Positions 1 to 8,892 of a stretch of DNA of 47,450 nucleotides are shown in pieces (the first letter of the stretch is position 1; the number at the start of each line of letters is the position of its first letter). The notes under the pieces were generated by a model. The model was not told where the DNA came from, did no database searches, and saw nothing but the letters and a program-made list of their open reading frames with translations. Origin of the DNA: Clostridium sp. (GTDB taxonomy: Bacteria; Bacteroidota; Bacteroidia; Bacteroidales; Muribaculaceae). The DNA is taken from positions 772,649 through 820,098 of the forward strand of contig JAMPGR010000001.1 of NCBI GenBank assembly GCA_023663805.1, given 5' to 3'. The translations under genes were made by a program, and so were the position numbers.

Positions 1-3
1 GCG

Positions 4-248
4 AGCCCGCAGAGCGGACTCAAGGATAATAGCCTTAGGCACAAGCCTAAGGTTTGCTGAGATTCCGTCAATAAAATGATCTGGAGCGATGCGAAGCAGA
101 GCGTTCTACCCCGACAGATATAAGCATCCAGACTGATAGATATAACGCTCTGCTTCGCGACGCTCCAATTCATATCGTTATCGGGACCTTTGCTATATAC
201 CTGAGGCTGGCGCCCCAGGCTACTCTCCCCACGCCCGCTCTGCGGGCT
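4..248. repeat. Inverted-repeat-rich segment at the left edge
   Basis: The 14 bases at 4-17 (AGCCCGCAGAGCGG) recur as an exact reverse complement at 235-248. Between them are a small hairpin at 33-52 (CCTTAGGC, 4-base loop, GCCTAAGG) and a longer inverted repeat at 83-166, listed separately. No convincing reading frame crosses the segment. The CGACAGATATAA spacers resemble the AGATAAAC spacers of the hairpin clusters at 41121-41190 and 42646-42704, so this may be a diverged member of the same dispersed family; that link is inference. Confidence 0.6.
83..166. repeat. 23-bp imperfect inverted repeat with 38-bp spacer
   Basis: The left arm is 83-105 and the right arm 144-166. They are reverse complements except for a short mismatched patch near the outer part of each arm. 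Each arm contains the core CGAAGCAGAGCG or its complement. The spacer contains AGATATAA twice. No transposase lies beside it, so it is called only as an inverted repeat. Confidence 0.75.
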
Positions 249-453
249 ACGTCTTTGGCTATCTTTATGTGGTGTTGAGAATGCACAAATCTATTTTGAC
301 TACAATATAAATCATTGACAATATTCCACAACCGAAACTTGAGTTATAAACGCTTCTCCATTTTGGAAACTACGGGCCCAAAGCGTCCCATTGACACCCG
401 GTCTTCACCGAACTTGATGGATGAAAGTTACCTTAGTGCGCATCTTTTGGGTC

Positions 454-515
454 TTTTTGACGCTTTGACTCAGCCACATAGCTACAGCTATGCTCCATCG
501 TCAAAACGCCAAAAA
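454..515 (+). other. Folded hairpin element upstream of the ATPase remnant
   Basis: Bases 454-469 and 500-515 are reverse complements at 14 of 16 positions. Inside them, 477-483 and 486-492 form a second perfect 7-bp hairpin (CATAGCT / AGCTATG). The whole looks like a two-part stem-loop of about 62 bases, placed 55 bases before the start codon of the truncated ATPase at 570. It may be a leader structure of that gene or a dispersed intergenic repeat; the sequence alone does not decide. Confidence 0.5.
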
Positions 516-569
516 TCCTCCAAAATATGCGGCCTCTGGGTTAACGAAAATTAAGGAACGGAGTCTAAG

Positions 570-644
570 ATGAAATTCTACGACAGAACCGAAGAAATTG
601 CCGTATTGAAAAGAACCCGCGGACTCGATCTCGACGATATGTAG
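570..644 (+). pseudogene. Truncated start of an AAA-type ATPase gene
   Basis: A purine-rich AAGGAACGGAG stretch precedes ATG 570. The frame reads MKFYDRTEEIAVLKRTRGLD and ends at TAG 642-644 after 24 codons. The opening resembles the N terminus of Bacteroidales archaeal-type (DUF234-associated) ATP-binding proteins, which typically start with MKFYxRxxEI and reach a Walker A about 20 residues later. Here the frame stops before any P-loop, and the rest of the gene is absent because the next bases run into the 3' end of the ion channel gene. I call it a remnant left by deletion. A genuine 24-residue peptide is possible but less likely. Confidence 0.5.
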
Positions 645-655
645 GGGGCGGCACG

Positions 656-1360
656 TCAACTCCGGCGCAGGTTGTTCTGGACGTAGTTGGTCAGATAGAC
701 CGTGAACAGCGGGAACATAATCATGCCGCAAATCGGCAGGACGACCGCTATGACTTTTCCGGCAACCGAGAAGGGGGTGATCGAACACCCGACCGTCGTC
801 AGATTCATCGCCGTCCACCAAAGCGAAGTCCAGTAGGTCGTCACGTCGGGATTGACTCCGTTTTCCGTCTGATAGAATATCAAAGAGCAGAAATAGGTGA
901 TCATCAGCATAATCGACAGGTAGGACATAAACAGGCTCGTCACGGCATTGGTCGACAGATAGCCAATCACTATTGCCATCGCCAGGGCACCGCGCGCCAG
1001 CGGTATGAACCGGACGAAATAGATCGCGTCGGCCGACAACTGGATGTCGAGCGAGGCGACAATGTTCAGCCACGGTATCGACAGGAAAAGAAACAGAAGC
1101 CTGTGGCGGAAATAGCGCCAGCGGTCTGTCTCGACCCACAGCCCGACGAAAAAATCGACAACAAAAACAACGCAGACCCAGAACTGGAAGGCCATATACC
1201 TGCCGTTCTGGAGGAAATCGACCTGGCGGAACGTATCGAACGAAATCCAGACAATCAGCGCGATTGAGAGGATCAGAACGATTGCATTCATGACGCTCAT
1301 TATGTCGCGCCGGACAATATGCTGCGTCTTGCTTCCGGATGTAGGCTGCTGAGGTGTCAT
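656..1360 (-). CDS. Voltage-gated-type ion channel, atypical selectivity filter
   Basis: This 234-residue inner-membrane protein has the layout of a six-helix cation channel of the ion transport superfamily. Hydrophobic helices run from about residue 25, through the S2-S4 region, to a pore segment. S4 is poor in arginine (VRFIPLARGALAM, about 116-128). The pore helix WTSLWWTAMNLTTVG (177-191) leads into a filter reading T188-T189-V190-G191-C192-S193, so the potassium-channel TVGYG signature is changed after the first glycine. A final helix (about 201-228) follows. ATG at 1360 is used; Met21 is an alternative start. The gene lies alone, divergent from ftsX. Potassium is the most likely ion by homology, but the altered filter makes selectivity uncertain. 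Confidence 0.8.
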   Translation of the reverse strand: MTPQQPTSGSKTQHIVRRDIMSVMNAIVLILSIALIVWISFDTFRQVDFLQNGRYMAFQFWVCVVFVVDFFVGLWVETDRWRYFRHRLLFLFLSIPWLNIVASLDIQLSADAIYFVRFIPLARGALAMAIVIGYLSTNAVTSLFMSYLSIMLMITYFCSLIFYQTENGVNPDVTTYWTSLWWTAMNLTTVGCSITPFSVAGKVIAVVLPICGMIMFPLFTVYLTNYVQNNLRRS

Positions 1361-1537
1361 AGCGGGTCTTGTACAATAAACGTGTGTGTGTGAATATACA
1401 CTTATAACACCCGCCCAGTCCCGGTTGTTTCAGACACTGCCGTAGTTCTCCAGCAGCCCGTGTTACTATAGATTATTCAAATCGAATAATTTCGACTTTT
1501 TTCGCCTCGAAAGAACCGCTGTTCGGGGATTTTGTTG

Positions 1538-1545
1538 TAATTTTG
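1538..1545 (+). promoter_or_regulatory. -7 box of the ftsX operon promoter
   Basis: TAATTTTG fits the Bacteroidetes -7 consensus TAnnTTTG and ends 17 bases before ATG 1563, implying a very short leader. No good TTTG -33 element is visible at the usual 19-21 base spacing. Confidence 0.5.
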
Positions 1546-1562
1546 CATGATATTGCGCATCT

Positions 1563-2468
1563 ATGCGCCCAACGGAAATGAAACCGAACAAAAGACACTC
1601 CATATTGCCCGTCGTCAGTTCACAACTGACCGCCGTCGCCAGCGTCGCGATGGTCCTGTTCACCCTCGGTCTGGTCGCCCTGATTGCCATTGCCGCGCAG
1701 AAAGCGTCAGACGCCATCCGCGAGCAGGTTGGATTCGTGGTCATTATGGACGAAAACGCTACGGAACAGCAGATCTCCGCCGTCAAAGCCCACTGGCTCG
1801 CCTCCGAACGTGTCTCCCGCGTCACCTACTCCTCGGCCGACGATGTCCTTGAGCGATGGAACGAGCAGATGAGTTCCGACGCCTCCGACGCCTCAGACCT
1901 CCTCGACGGATTCAATCCGTTCCTCCCCGAATTCGAAATCAACATGAAGGCCGAACACGCAGACCCCGACAGCATCGCCGCCGCCGTCGCCTCGGCCTCC
2001 TCCCTCTCCGGAATCCGCGAAATCCGGCTCTATCCCGAGACCGCCGGGTCTGTCACCGCGACCGTCTCGACGGTCATAATGGTTCTGATCGCTGTCGGAG
2101 CGATACTTCTGGCAATCTCGGTCGCACTGATAAACAACACAATCCGTCTGACGATCTATTCGCGGCGGTTTATGATCCACACGATGCGCCTGGTCGGCGC
2201 GACCGCCGGATTCATCCGCCGACCGTTTGTCAACAACAGTATGGTCAGCGGCCTGATATCGTCGCTGATTGCTGTCGCCGCCCTTGGAGGACTCGCCGCC
2301 TGGTTACGCGACGTCGAACCTGCGCTCGAACCGCTCGTGACCCCGGTCGGATTTGCCTGGGTTGCAGCGGTGATGATCCTCGCCGGGATAGCAATCTGCG
2401 CCCTGGCGGCAATTTTCGCGACAAACAAATATATCAATCTGCGCTACGACGAAATGTTCCGTCAATAG
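1563..2468 (+). CDS. ftsX: Cell division protein FtsX (permease-like)
   Basis: FtsX is the membrane partner of the ATPase FtsE and couples divisome signals to peptidoglycan hydrolysis. The 301-residue protein has the family architecture: one N-terminal membrane helix (about 18-44), an extracytoplasmic domain (about 45-160, with VGFVVIMDENAT and VSRVTYSSADDVLERW), then three C-terminal membrane helices with the permease motif RLTIYSRRFMIHTMRLVGAT. It opens a run of six same-strand genes with short gaps, as in other Bacteroidales. FtsE is not in the window. ATG 1563 is used; Met6 (1578) is an alternative start. Confidence 0.93.
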   Translation: MRPTEMKPNKRHSILPVVSSQLTAVASVAMVLFTLGLVALIAIAAQKASDAIREQVGFVVIMDENATEQQISAVKAHWLASERVSRVTYSSADDVLERWNEQMSSDASDASDLLDGFNPFLPEFEINMKAEHADPDSIAAAVASASSLSGIREIRLYPETAGSVTATVSTVIMVLIAVGAILLAISVALINNTIRLTIYSRRFMIHTMRLVGATAGFIRRPFVNNSMVSGLISSLIAVAALGGLAAWLRDVEPALEPLVTPVGFAWVAAVMILAGIAICALAAIFATNKYINLRYDEMFRQ

Positions 2469-2511
2469 CGCTGTCAATCATTAGAGAAAAAAAACAACAA
2501 ACTGAAACGAT

Positions 2512-2796
2512 ATGGAACAGACAACTTCCAAAACCCCGACCGACATCATTCCGCAAGCGAAAGGGGATTTCGTGCTGCAACGCACCAACATAATCGTCAT
2601 GGTCGTCTCGGCCCTGCTGATCGTCGCCGGATTCTGCCTGATGGCGGGCTCCCCCTCGACCGAAACCGAATTCAACCCCGACATCTTCAGCACGCGCCGC
2701 ATCGTCGTCGGCCCGACACTATCGTTCATCGGGTTCGTCGCCATGGCCATCGGCATCATCGCCGGAAACCGCCGAAAAAACAAAAACGCTGAATAA
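2512..2796 (+). CDS. DUF3098 family small membrane protein
   Basis: This 94-residue protein has two predicted membrane helices (about 26-44 and 68-84) separated by a loop with the family signature FNPDIFSTRRIVVGP. Both ends are hydrophilic and the C terminus is basic (NRRKNKN). In Bacteroidetes this family regularly sits between ftsX and uppP, as here, which suggests a role in the cell envelope or division; no biochemical function is known to me. The gaps are 43 bases to ftsX and 12 bases to uppP. Confidence 0.85.
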   Translation: MEQTTSKTPTDIIPQAKGDFVLQRTNIIVMVVSALLIVAGFCLMAGSPSTETEFNPDIFSTRRIVVGPTLSFIGFVAMAIGIIAGNRRKNKNAE

Positions 2797-2808
2797 ACAG
2801 AACAGACA

Positions 2809-3636
2809 ATGGATGTTATCGACGCCCTGATAATGGGCATTGTCCAGGGACTGGCCGAATACCTGCCGATCTCGAGCAGCGGCCACCTCGAAATATTCCG
2901 GTCGATACTCGGTCTCGACCTCTCCGGCGCCGAAGCGCTCGAATTCGACATCGCTCTCCATGTCGCGACCGTCCTCAGCACGATCGTTGTCCTCTGGAGC
3001 GAATTCAGTGGACTCTGCCGCTCGTTCTTCACCCTGAAATTCGACAAGGATTTCTATTACGTCCTGAAGATACTCCTGTCGTGTATACCCGTCGCCATCG
3101 TCGGACTCTGTTTCAAGGATACAGTATCGACATTCTTCGGAGAAGGGCTGACGGTCGTCGGATACTGCCTGCTGGTCACGGCCGCCCTGCTGGCGTTCGC
3201 CTACTTCGCCCGAACGCGCCACGAAGCAGGTATCCCCGCCGCAACCCTGCCCGGCCACGACATAACCTGGACCGACGCGTTCGTCATCGGTTGCGCCCAG
3301 GCTGTCGCCGTGCTCCCCGGCCTGAGCCGTTCGGGCACAACAATCGCGACAGGCATACTCCTCGGCGACCGCCGCGACCTGGTCGCCCGCTTCTCCTTCT
3401 TTATGGTGATCATCCCGATCCTCGGCGAGGCTCTGCTCGACCTGAAGGATATGATCGGGGGCGAGGCTGTCACGGCCGCATCGGTCGGGACGCTGCCGCT
3501 GGTTGTAGGCTTCCTCGCTTCGTTCGTCGTCGGATGCCTCGCCTGCAAATGGATGCTCAATATCGTCAAACGCGGCAAAATGGTATGGTTCGCCCTCTAC
3601 TGCGCCATTGTCGGAATCTTGTGCCTGGTATGGTGA
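2809..3636 (+). CDS. uppP: Undecaprenyl-diphosphatase UppP/BacA
   Basis: UppP dephosphorylates undecaprenyl pyrophosphate at the cytoplasmic membrane, recycling the lipid carrier for peptidoglycan and other surface polymers; overexpression of the family gives bacitracin resistance. The 275-residue, mostly hydrophobic protein has both active-site signatures: LAEYLPISSSGHLEI near the N terminus and GLSRSGTTIATGILLG (about 168-183). Its length is normal for the family. The TGA stop (3634-3636) shares its last base with the ATG of truB, so the two are probably translationally coupled. Confidence 0.97.
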   Translation: MDVIDALIMGIVQGLAEYLPISSSGHLEIFRSILGLDLSGAEALEFDIALHVATVLSTIVVLWSEFSGLCRSFFTLKFDKDFYYVLKILLSCIPVAIVGLCFKDTVSTFFGEGLTVVGYCLLVTAALLAFAYFARTRHEAGIPAATLPGHDITWTDAFVIGCAQAVAVLPGLSRSGTTIATGILLGDRRDLVARFSFFMVIIPILGEALLDLKDMIGGEAVTAASVGTLPLVVGFLASFVVGCLACKWMLNIVKRGKMVWFALYCAIVGILCLVW

Positions 3637-4430
3637 TGCGCGAAGGACCGCTCGATTTTCTGGCCGGGGAGACGATCTACATCGACAAGCCCCTGCGCTG
3701 GACCTCGTTCGACGTCGTCAAACGCCTCCGCAGCACCCTCCTGCGGCGCCTGAACATCCGGAAACTGAAGGTCGGTCACGCCGGGACGCTCGACCCCCTC
3801 GCGACCGGGGTCATGATTGTCGTGACAGGCCGCTCGACGAAACTGATCGAACAACTCCAGAGCGGCGAGAAGGAATATGTCGCTACCGTGCGCTTCGGGG
3901 CGACAACCCCTTCGTTCGACCTCGAGACCGAAATCGACGCGACATTCCCCGCCGCCCATCTGACCGCCGCCGACATCGAGGCTATACTGCCGCGGTTCAC
4001 CGGCCGCGTCATGCAGGTTCCGCCGGCATTCTCCGCCTGCAAGATCGACGGACACCGCGCCTACCGTACCGCCCGCAAGGGGGGAACGGTCGAACTGAAG
4101 GCGAAGCCTCTCGAAATCCGAGAAATCGAACTCCTCGGCTTCATCCCCGGCCAGCAACCCGAAGCGACTCTCCGCGTCGTCTGCGGCAAAGGCACCTATA
4201 TCCGAGCCCTCGCCCGTGACCTCGGCGAAGCCCTCGACAACGGCGCCCACCTGACGGCCCTGCGCCGCACACGCGTCGGCGATGTATCGATCGACGACTG
4301 CGTCACGGTCGACACGGCTGTCGCCCTGCTCCAGCAGGCAGAGATTGCCCCGGTTCCGGAAGAACTCCTGAAGAACAAACCGAAAGAGAAAGAAGAAACA
4401 AAAACGAATCACCCTCTTACCGAAATATAG
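3636..4430 (+). CDS. truB: tRNA pseudouridine(55) synthase TruB
   Basis: TruB converts U55 of the T-loop of most tRNAs to pseudouridine. The 264-residue product contains [13 protein letters not shown] and the catalytic loop [12 protein letters not shown], whose Asp is the nucleophile, followed by [13 protein letters not shown] and [12 protein letters not shown] with the conserved substrate-binding segment. The C-terminal motif [15 protein letters not shown] is also present. The start is ATG 3636, overlapping the uppP stop by one base; an in-frame ATG at 3630 lies inside uppP and would add only two residues. The C terminus carries a short Lys/Glu tail. queA begins one base after the stop. Confidence 0.95.
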   Translation: MREGPLDFLAGETIYIDKPLRWTSFDVVKRLRSTLLRRLNIRKLKVGHAGTLDPLATGVMIVVTGRSTKLIEQLQSGEKEYVATVRFGATTPSFDLETEIDATFPAAHLTAADIEAILPRFTGRVMQVPPAFSACKIDGHRAYRTARKGGTVELKAKPLEIREIELLGFIPGQQPEATLRVVCGKGTYIRALARDLGEALDNGAHLTALRRTRVGDVSIDDCVTVDTAVALLQQAEIAPVPEELLKNKPKEKEETKTNHPLTEI

Positions 4431-4431
4431 A

Positions 4432-5481
4432 ATGAAACTCTCACAATTCAAATTCAATCTCCCCGAAGAACTGATCGCCCAGTATCCTACGCCGAATCGC
4501 GACGAGTCGCGCCTGATGGTGCTCCACCGCGGCAGCGGCGAGATCGAACACCGTGTCTTCAAGGATATCATTAACTATTTCGAAGACGGAGACCTTATGG
4601 TGTTCAACGACACAAAAGTCTTCCCAGCACGGCTCTACGGCAACAAAGAGAAAACCGGGGCTCGCATCGAGGTATTCCTGCTCCGCGAACTGAACGCCGA
4701 CAACAAACTCTGGGACGTCCTGGTCGAGCCTGCGCGGAAAATCCGTATCGGAAACAAACTCTATTTCGGCGAGGATGACTCGATGGTCGCCGAGGTAATC
4801 GATAACACAACCTCGCGCGGCCGAACCCTCCGCTTCCTATACGACGGCCCGCACGACGAATTCAAACAGGCTCTCTATGCCCTCGGCCATACTCCCCTGC
4901 CGCAGTATATCCACCGCGAGGCCGAGCCCGACGACGCCGAACGCTACCAGACGATATTCGCCAAAAACGAAGGTGCGGTCGTCGCTCCCGCCGCGAGTCT
5001 CCACTTCAGCCGCGAACTGCTGAAACGACTCGAAATCAAGGGTGTCAACCAGGCCTTCATGACAATCCACAGCGGCCTCGGAAACTTCCGCGATATCGAC
5101 GTCGAGGACCTGACAAAACACCGTATGGACTCCGAGCAACTCGAAATCACCGAGGAACTCGTCGAGACCGTCAACGCCGTCAAGGACCGCCACCACCGCA
5201 TCTGCGCCGTCGGCACCTCCGTTCTGCGCGGCATCGCCAGCGCCGTCAGCATGGGGGGCCACATAAAGACCTATATCGGCTGGACCAACAAGTTCATCTT
5301 CCCCCCTTACGACTTCACCGTCACAGACGCCCTGATCAGCAACTTCCACCTCCCCTACTCAACGATGCTCATGATGGTTACCGCCTTCGGCGGCTACGAC
5401 CTCGTCATGAAGGCCTACGAGGAGGCGATCCGCGAAAAGTACCGCTTCGGCGCCTACGGCGACGCGATGCTGATTCTCTGA
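4432..5481 (+). CDS. queA: S-adenosylmethionine:tRNA ribosyltransferase-isomerase QueA
   Basis: QueA transfers and rearranges the ribosyl part of S-adenosylmethionine onto preQ1 in tRNA to make epoxyqueuosine, the penultimate step of queuosine synthesis for wobble-position G34 of GUN anticodons. The 349-residue protein aligns over the full family length: N-terminal [26 protein letters not shown] and [23 protein letters not shown], and C-terminal [19 protein letters not shown] and [19 protein letters not shown]. It sits between truB and the IMPACT-family gene, with one-base gaps on both sides, in an operon joining tRNA modification to envelope functions. Confidence 0.96.
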   Translation: MKLSQFKFNLPEELIAQYPTPNRDESRLMVLHRGSGEIEHRVFKDIINYFEDGDLMVFNDTKVFPARLYGNKEKTGARIEVFLLRELNADNKLWDVLVEPARKIRIGNKLYFGEDDSMVAEVIDNTTSRGRTLRFLYDGPHDEFKQALYALGHTPLPQYIHREAEPDDAERYQTIFAKNEGAVVAPAASLHFSRELLKRLEIKGVNQAFMTIHSGLGNFRDIDVEDLTKHRMDSEQLEITEELVETVNAVKDRHHRICAVGTSVLRGIASAVSMGGHIKTYIGWTNKFIFPPYDFTVTDALISNFHLPYSTMLMMVTAFGGYDLVMKAYEEAIREKYRFGAYGDAMLIL

Positions 5482-5482
5482 T

Positions 5483-6073
5483 ATGGCTGACCATATCCCC
5501 GAAAACTGCGATTTCCTGACGATCGCAACGCCGGGAGAGGCTACGGTGCGCGAAAAGATGAGCCGGTTCATCGCCTTCGCGCTCCATGCCTCCGACGCCT
5601 CCGACGCCCGCGCGACAGTCGCCCGCTATGCCAACGAATACCACGACGCACGTCATGTCTGCTGGGCCTGGATGATCGGTGCCGACCGGAAGGAGTACCT
5701 CTCCTCCGACAACGGCGAGCCCTCCGGAACCGCCGGAAAGCCTATACTCGGCCAGATCAACTCGGCGGGGCTGACAGACGTGGTTGTCATCGTCGTCCGC
5801 TATTTCGGCGGAATCAAACTCGGGACATCGGGGCTGATAGCGGCCTACCGCGAGGCGGCGCGCCAGGCGATCGCCGCCGCGGAGATCGTCAGCGACTGTG
5901 TCCGTGTCGAACTGACCGTCACCTTCCCCTACGAGTCGATGAACCATATCATGAAGGTCGTCAAGCAGTCGACGGCGCGTATTGTCTCGCAGCAGTTCGA
6001 CAATATCTGCTCGCTGACACTGAGCGTCCGCTCCGACGAGGCCGCGGCCCTGCTAAGCCGCCTGACCCCCTGA
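5483..6073 (+). CDS. IMPACT/YigZ family protein
   Basis: This 196-residue protein belongs to the YigZ/IMPACT (UPF0029) family. Diagnostic motifs are SSDNGEPSGTAGKPILGQI (about 74-92) and VVRYFGGIKLGTSGLIAAY (about 102-120). They are followed by a C-terminal DUF1949-like domain (about 135-196). The eukaryotic member IMPACT modulates translational control through GCN1/GCN2; bacterial members bind nucleic acid or act on proteins, and no clear reaction is established. It is the last gene of the ftsX operon, starting one base after the queA stop, and converges on mutS. Confidence 0.9.
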   Translation: MADHIPENCDFLTIATPGEATVREKMSRFIAFALHASDASDARATVARYANEYHDARHVCWAWMIGADRKEYLSSDNGEPSGTAGKPILGQINSAGLTDVVVIVVRYFGGIKLGTSGLIAAYREAARQAIAAAEIVSDCVRVELTVTFPYESMNHIMKVVKQSTARIVSQQFDNICSLTLSVRSDEAAALLSRLTP

Positions 6074-6206
6074 ATCATTACAACAATATTAGCCCATCGT
6101 ATCTATGAACCGGACCCTACATAGATCCTGAAGAGTACAATTCTGTCGAAAAGGAACATCACTTATCTTCCTGCCTATATGACAATGTTTCTTTAACCTC
6201 TGCCGG

Positions 6207-8858
6207 TTATTTGCCGGTCAGGATTGTTCGGATGGCGTTCAGTTTGTTCAGGGCGGCGACGGGGGTCAGATTGTCAATGTCGAGATGGAGAATCTCGTCG
6301 CGTATCTGCGACAGAACCGGGTCGTCGAGCTGGAACAGCGTCAGTTGCATCCCGTCGGGGATATCCATCGCGGCGACGCTCCGCTTCGTTCGGTCGGCGC
6401 CATCGTCGGAGCGGTTCGACTCCTCGAGATGGTGCAACACCTCGTTCGCCCGGCTGATTATCTGGCGCGGCATTCCGGCGAGTTTAGCGACATGGATGCC
6501 GAAACTGTGCTCGCTTCCGCCGCGGGCCAGCCGCCGCAGGAAGACAACCTTGCCGTCGAGTTCGCGGACCGAGACGTTGAAGTTGACGATACGGTCGAAA
6601 CGTCCCTCCATTTCGTTCAGTTCGTGGTAGTGGGTCGCGAAGAGGGTCTTCGGGCGCAGGTCGCCGAAATTGTGGATATACTCGACAATCGACCAGGCGA
6701 TCGAGATGCCGTCGTAGGTCGATGTGCCGCGTCCGAGTTCGTCGAAGAGTATCAGCGACCGGCGGCTCATATTGTTCAGAATCGAGGCTGCCTCGTTCAT
6801 CTCGACCATGAAAGTCGACTCGCCGAGGGAGATATTGTCGCTCGCCCCGACGCGCGTAAAAATTTTGTCGACAACACCGATTCGTGCCTGCCGGGCCGGA
6901 ACGAAACATCCGGTCTGGGCGAGGATGACGATCAGGGCCGTCTGGCGCAACAGAGCCGATTTGCCCGACATGTTCGGTCCGGTGATCATCATGATTTGGG
7001 TCGAGTCGTTGTCGAGGGAGACATCGTTCGCGATATAGGGCTCTCCGGGAGGCAACTGGCGTTCGATCACGGGATGACGCCCCCCCTTTATGTCGACCGC
7101 GAGCGAATCGTCGACCGCGGGATGGCAGTAGCCGTAGTCGTCGGAGACCGAGGCGAATGAGTTCAGACAGTCGATCGTCGCTATTGTCGCGGCGTCGCGG
7201 AGAACCGTCTCGGCATAGGCCCCGACGGCGGCGATCAGATCGTTGTAGATCCGGGTCTCGATAACGGCGATTTTCTCCTGGGCGCCGAGGATCTTCTCTT
7301 CGAACTCCTTCAGTTCCTGGGTAATGTAGCGTTCTGCGTTGACAAGGGTCTGTTTCCGGACCCATTCGCCGGGGACCTTTGCCCGATGGGTGTTCGTCAC
7401 CTCGATATAGTAGCCGAAGACATTGTTGTAGCCGACCTTCAGGCTCGGGATTCCGGTCGCGGCGCTCTCGCGTGCCTGGATTTTCATCAGGTAGTCCTTT
7501 CCGCTGACGGCGATATCGCGCAGTTGGTCTAGTTCGTCGTCGACTCCGGACCGAATGACCATCCCCTTGGCGACATTCGCCGGAGCATCGGAATCGATGA
7601 CACGCTCGATACGGTCGGCGATCGCCGCGCAGCCGTCGATCGACTCGCCGAGGCGCCGAAGCGAATCGGGCAGAGGAAAATCGTCGGGAGCGAATTCGGG
7701 GTTCGCGACGAGATTACGGACCATCGGCAGCGCCTTCAGCGACGAGCCGAGCTGGAGCATCTCGCGCGGGGTGACACGCCCGACCGATACCTTTCCGACG
7801 AGGCGCTCGAGGTCGCCGATATGCTCCAGAAGCGACGACAGCGCCTCGCGCATCTCGGGCGAGCGGAACAGATAGTCGACCGCATCGAGGCGTTCGTTGA
7901 CGGCGGCGACATCCTTCAGCGGGAAGAGCAGCCAGCGGTGGAGCATGCGCGCCCCCATCGGCGTCAGCGTCCGGTCGATTATCCCGAGGAGGCTTTTTCC
8001 CCCTTCGCCGAGCGGATTGACCAGTTCGAGATTGCGGACCGTGAAACGATCGAGACGAACATACCGATCCTCTTCGATTCGCGAGACCGACGATATATGA
8101 CCCAGGCGGGTATGCTGTGTGATATCGAGATAATGCAGAACCGCGCCGGCGGCGATGACGGCGGCGTCGAGATCCTCGATTCCAAACCCTTTGAGGCTTC
8201 CGGTCTCGAACTGCCGGAGAAGTCGTTCGCGGGCTGTCTGGGAGGTAAAGACCCAGTCGTCGAGTTCCGAGGTCAGACAATTGGTACCGCCGCCGAAATC
8301 GGCAGTGAAGCGCTGTTTCGTTCCGCGTTCAATCAGAACCTCTTTCGGAGCGAAGTTCTCCATCAGTTTGACGATATACCCGGGATCACCTTCGGCTACG
8401 AGAAATTCCCCGGTCGAGATGTCGAGAAAGGCGACGCCGGTCGATGTCTTCGAGGGGTGGACAGCGGCCAGGAAGTTGTTTTCGCGATGGTTCAGGATAT
8501 TGTCGTTGATCGACACACCCGGGGTGACAAGTTCGGTTATGCCACGCTTGACAAGTTTCTTTGTCAGTTTCGGATCCTCGAGTTGCTCGCAGATTGCGAC
8601 TCGTTTTCCGGCGCGGACGAGTTTCGGCAGATAGGTGTCGAGGGCGTGGTGTGGGAACCCGGCGAGTTCGACAGACTGCGCCGCGCCGTTGGCGCGGCGT
8701 GTCAGTGTGATACCGAGAATCTCCGAGGCTGTTATCGCGTCGTCGCTGAAGGTCTCGTAGAAGTCGCCGACGCGGAACAGAAGGACAGCGTCGGGATGTT
8801 TGCGCTTCATCTCGAGATATTGCTTCATCAGCGGTGTTTCGACGATTTTCTTAGCCAT
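6207..8858 (-). CDS. mutS: DNA mismatch repair protein MutS
   Basis: MutS recognises mispairs and small loops and recruits MutL. The 883-residue protein shows all domains. The N-terminal mismatch-binding domain has the FYE motif in [12 protein letters not shown] (about 26-37). Connector, lever and clamp domains follow (about 125-590). The C-terminal ABC-type ATPase has Walker [15 protein letters not shown] and Walker [17 protein letters not shown], followed by the [10 protein letters not shown] segment. Length matches the family. It lies 34 bases after korB on the same strand and probably shares that transcript. An intergenic stretch of 133 bases with no clear gene or strong terminator separates it from the convergent operon. 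Confidence 0.97.
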   Translation of the reverse strand: MAKKIVETPLMKQYLEMKRKHPDAVLLFRVGDFYETFSDDAITASEILGITLTRRANGAAQSVELAGFPHHALDTYLPKLVRAGKRVAICEQLEDPKLTKKLVKRGITELVTPGVSINDNILNHRENNFLAAVHPSKTSTGVAFLDISTGEFLVAEGDPGYIVKLMENFAPKEVLIERGTKQRFTADFGGGTNCLTSELDDWVFTSQTARERLLRQFETGSLKGFGIEDLDAAVIAAGAVLHYLDITQHTRLGHISSVSRIEEDRYVRLDRFTVRNLELVNPLGEGGKSLLGIIDRTLTPMGARMLHRWLLFPLKDVAAVNERLDAVDYLFRSPEMREALSSLLEHIGDLERLVGKVSVGRVTPREMLQLGSSLKALPMVRNLVANPEFAPDDFPLPDSLRRLGESIDGCAAIADRIERVIDSDAPANVAKGMVIRSGVDDELDQLRDIAVSGKDYLMKIQARESAATGIPSLKVGYNNVFGYYIEVTNTHRAKVPGEWVRKQTLVNAERYITQELKEFEEKILGAQEKIAVIETRIYNDLIAAVGAYAETVLRDAATIATIDCLNSFASVSDDYGYCHPAVDDSLAVDIKGGRHPVIERQLPPGEPYIANDVSLDNDSTQIMMITGPNMSGKSALLRQTALIVILAQTGCFVPARQARIGVVDKIFTRVGASDNISLGESTFMVEMNEAASILNNMSRRSLILFDELGRGTSTYDGISIAWSIVEYIHNFGDLRPKTLFATHYHELNEMEGRFDRIVNFNVSVRELDGKVVFLRRLARGGSEHSFGIHVAKLAGMPRQIISRANEVLHHLEESNRSDDGADRTKRSVAAMDIPDGMQLTLFQLDDPVLSQIRDEILHLDIDNLTPVAALNKLNAIRTILTGK

Positions 8859-8892
8859 CGGAGTTTCGGTTTATCGGAGGGTATTGTTCAGA

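Noticed and set aside
315..554. Open frame of 79 codons on the plus strand
   Set aside because: It runs across the hairpin element at 454-515 and has no recognisable domain or convincing ribosome site; it is more likely a by-product of a repeat.
501..1376. Open frame of 291 codons on the minus strand
   Set aside because: It is the out-of-frame shadow of the ion channel gene, which has a clear membrane protein pattern.
4432..5481. queA as part of a 7-deazaguanine DNA-modification (Dpd) system with the DGQHR protein
   Set aside because: queA lies 39 kb away in a housekeeping operon with truB and uppP, and no dpdA or preQ0 pathway gene is next to the DGQHR gene.
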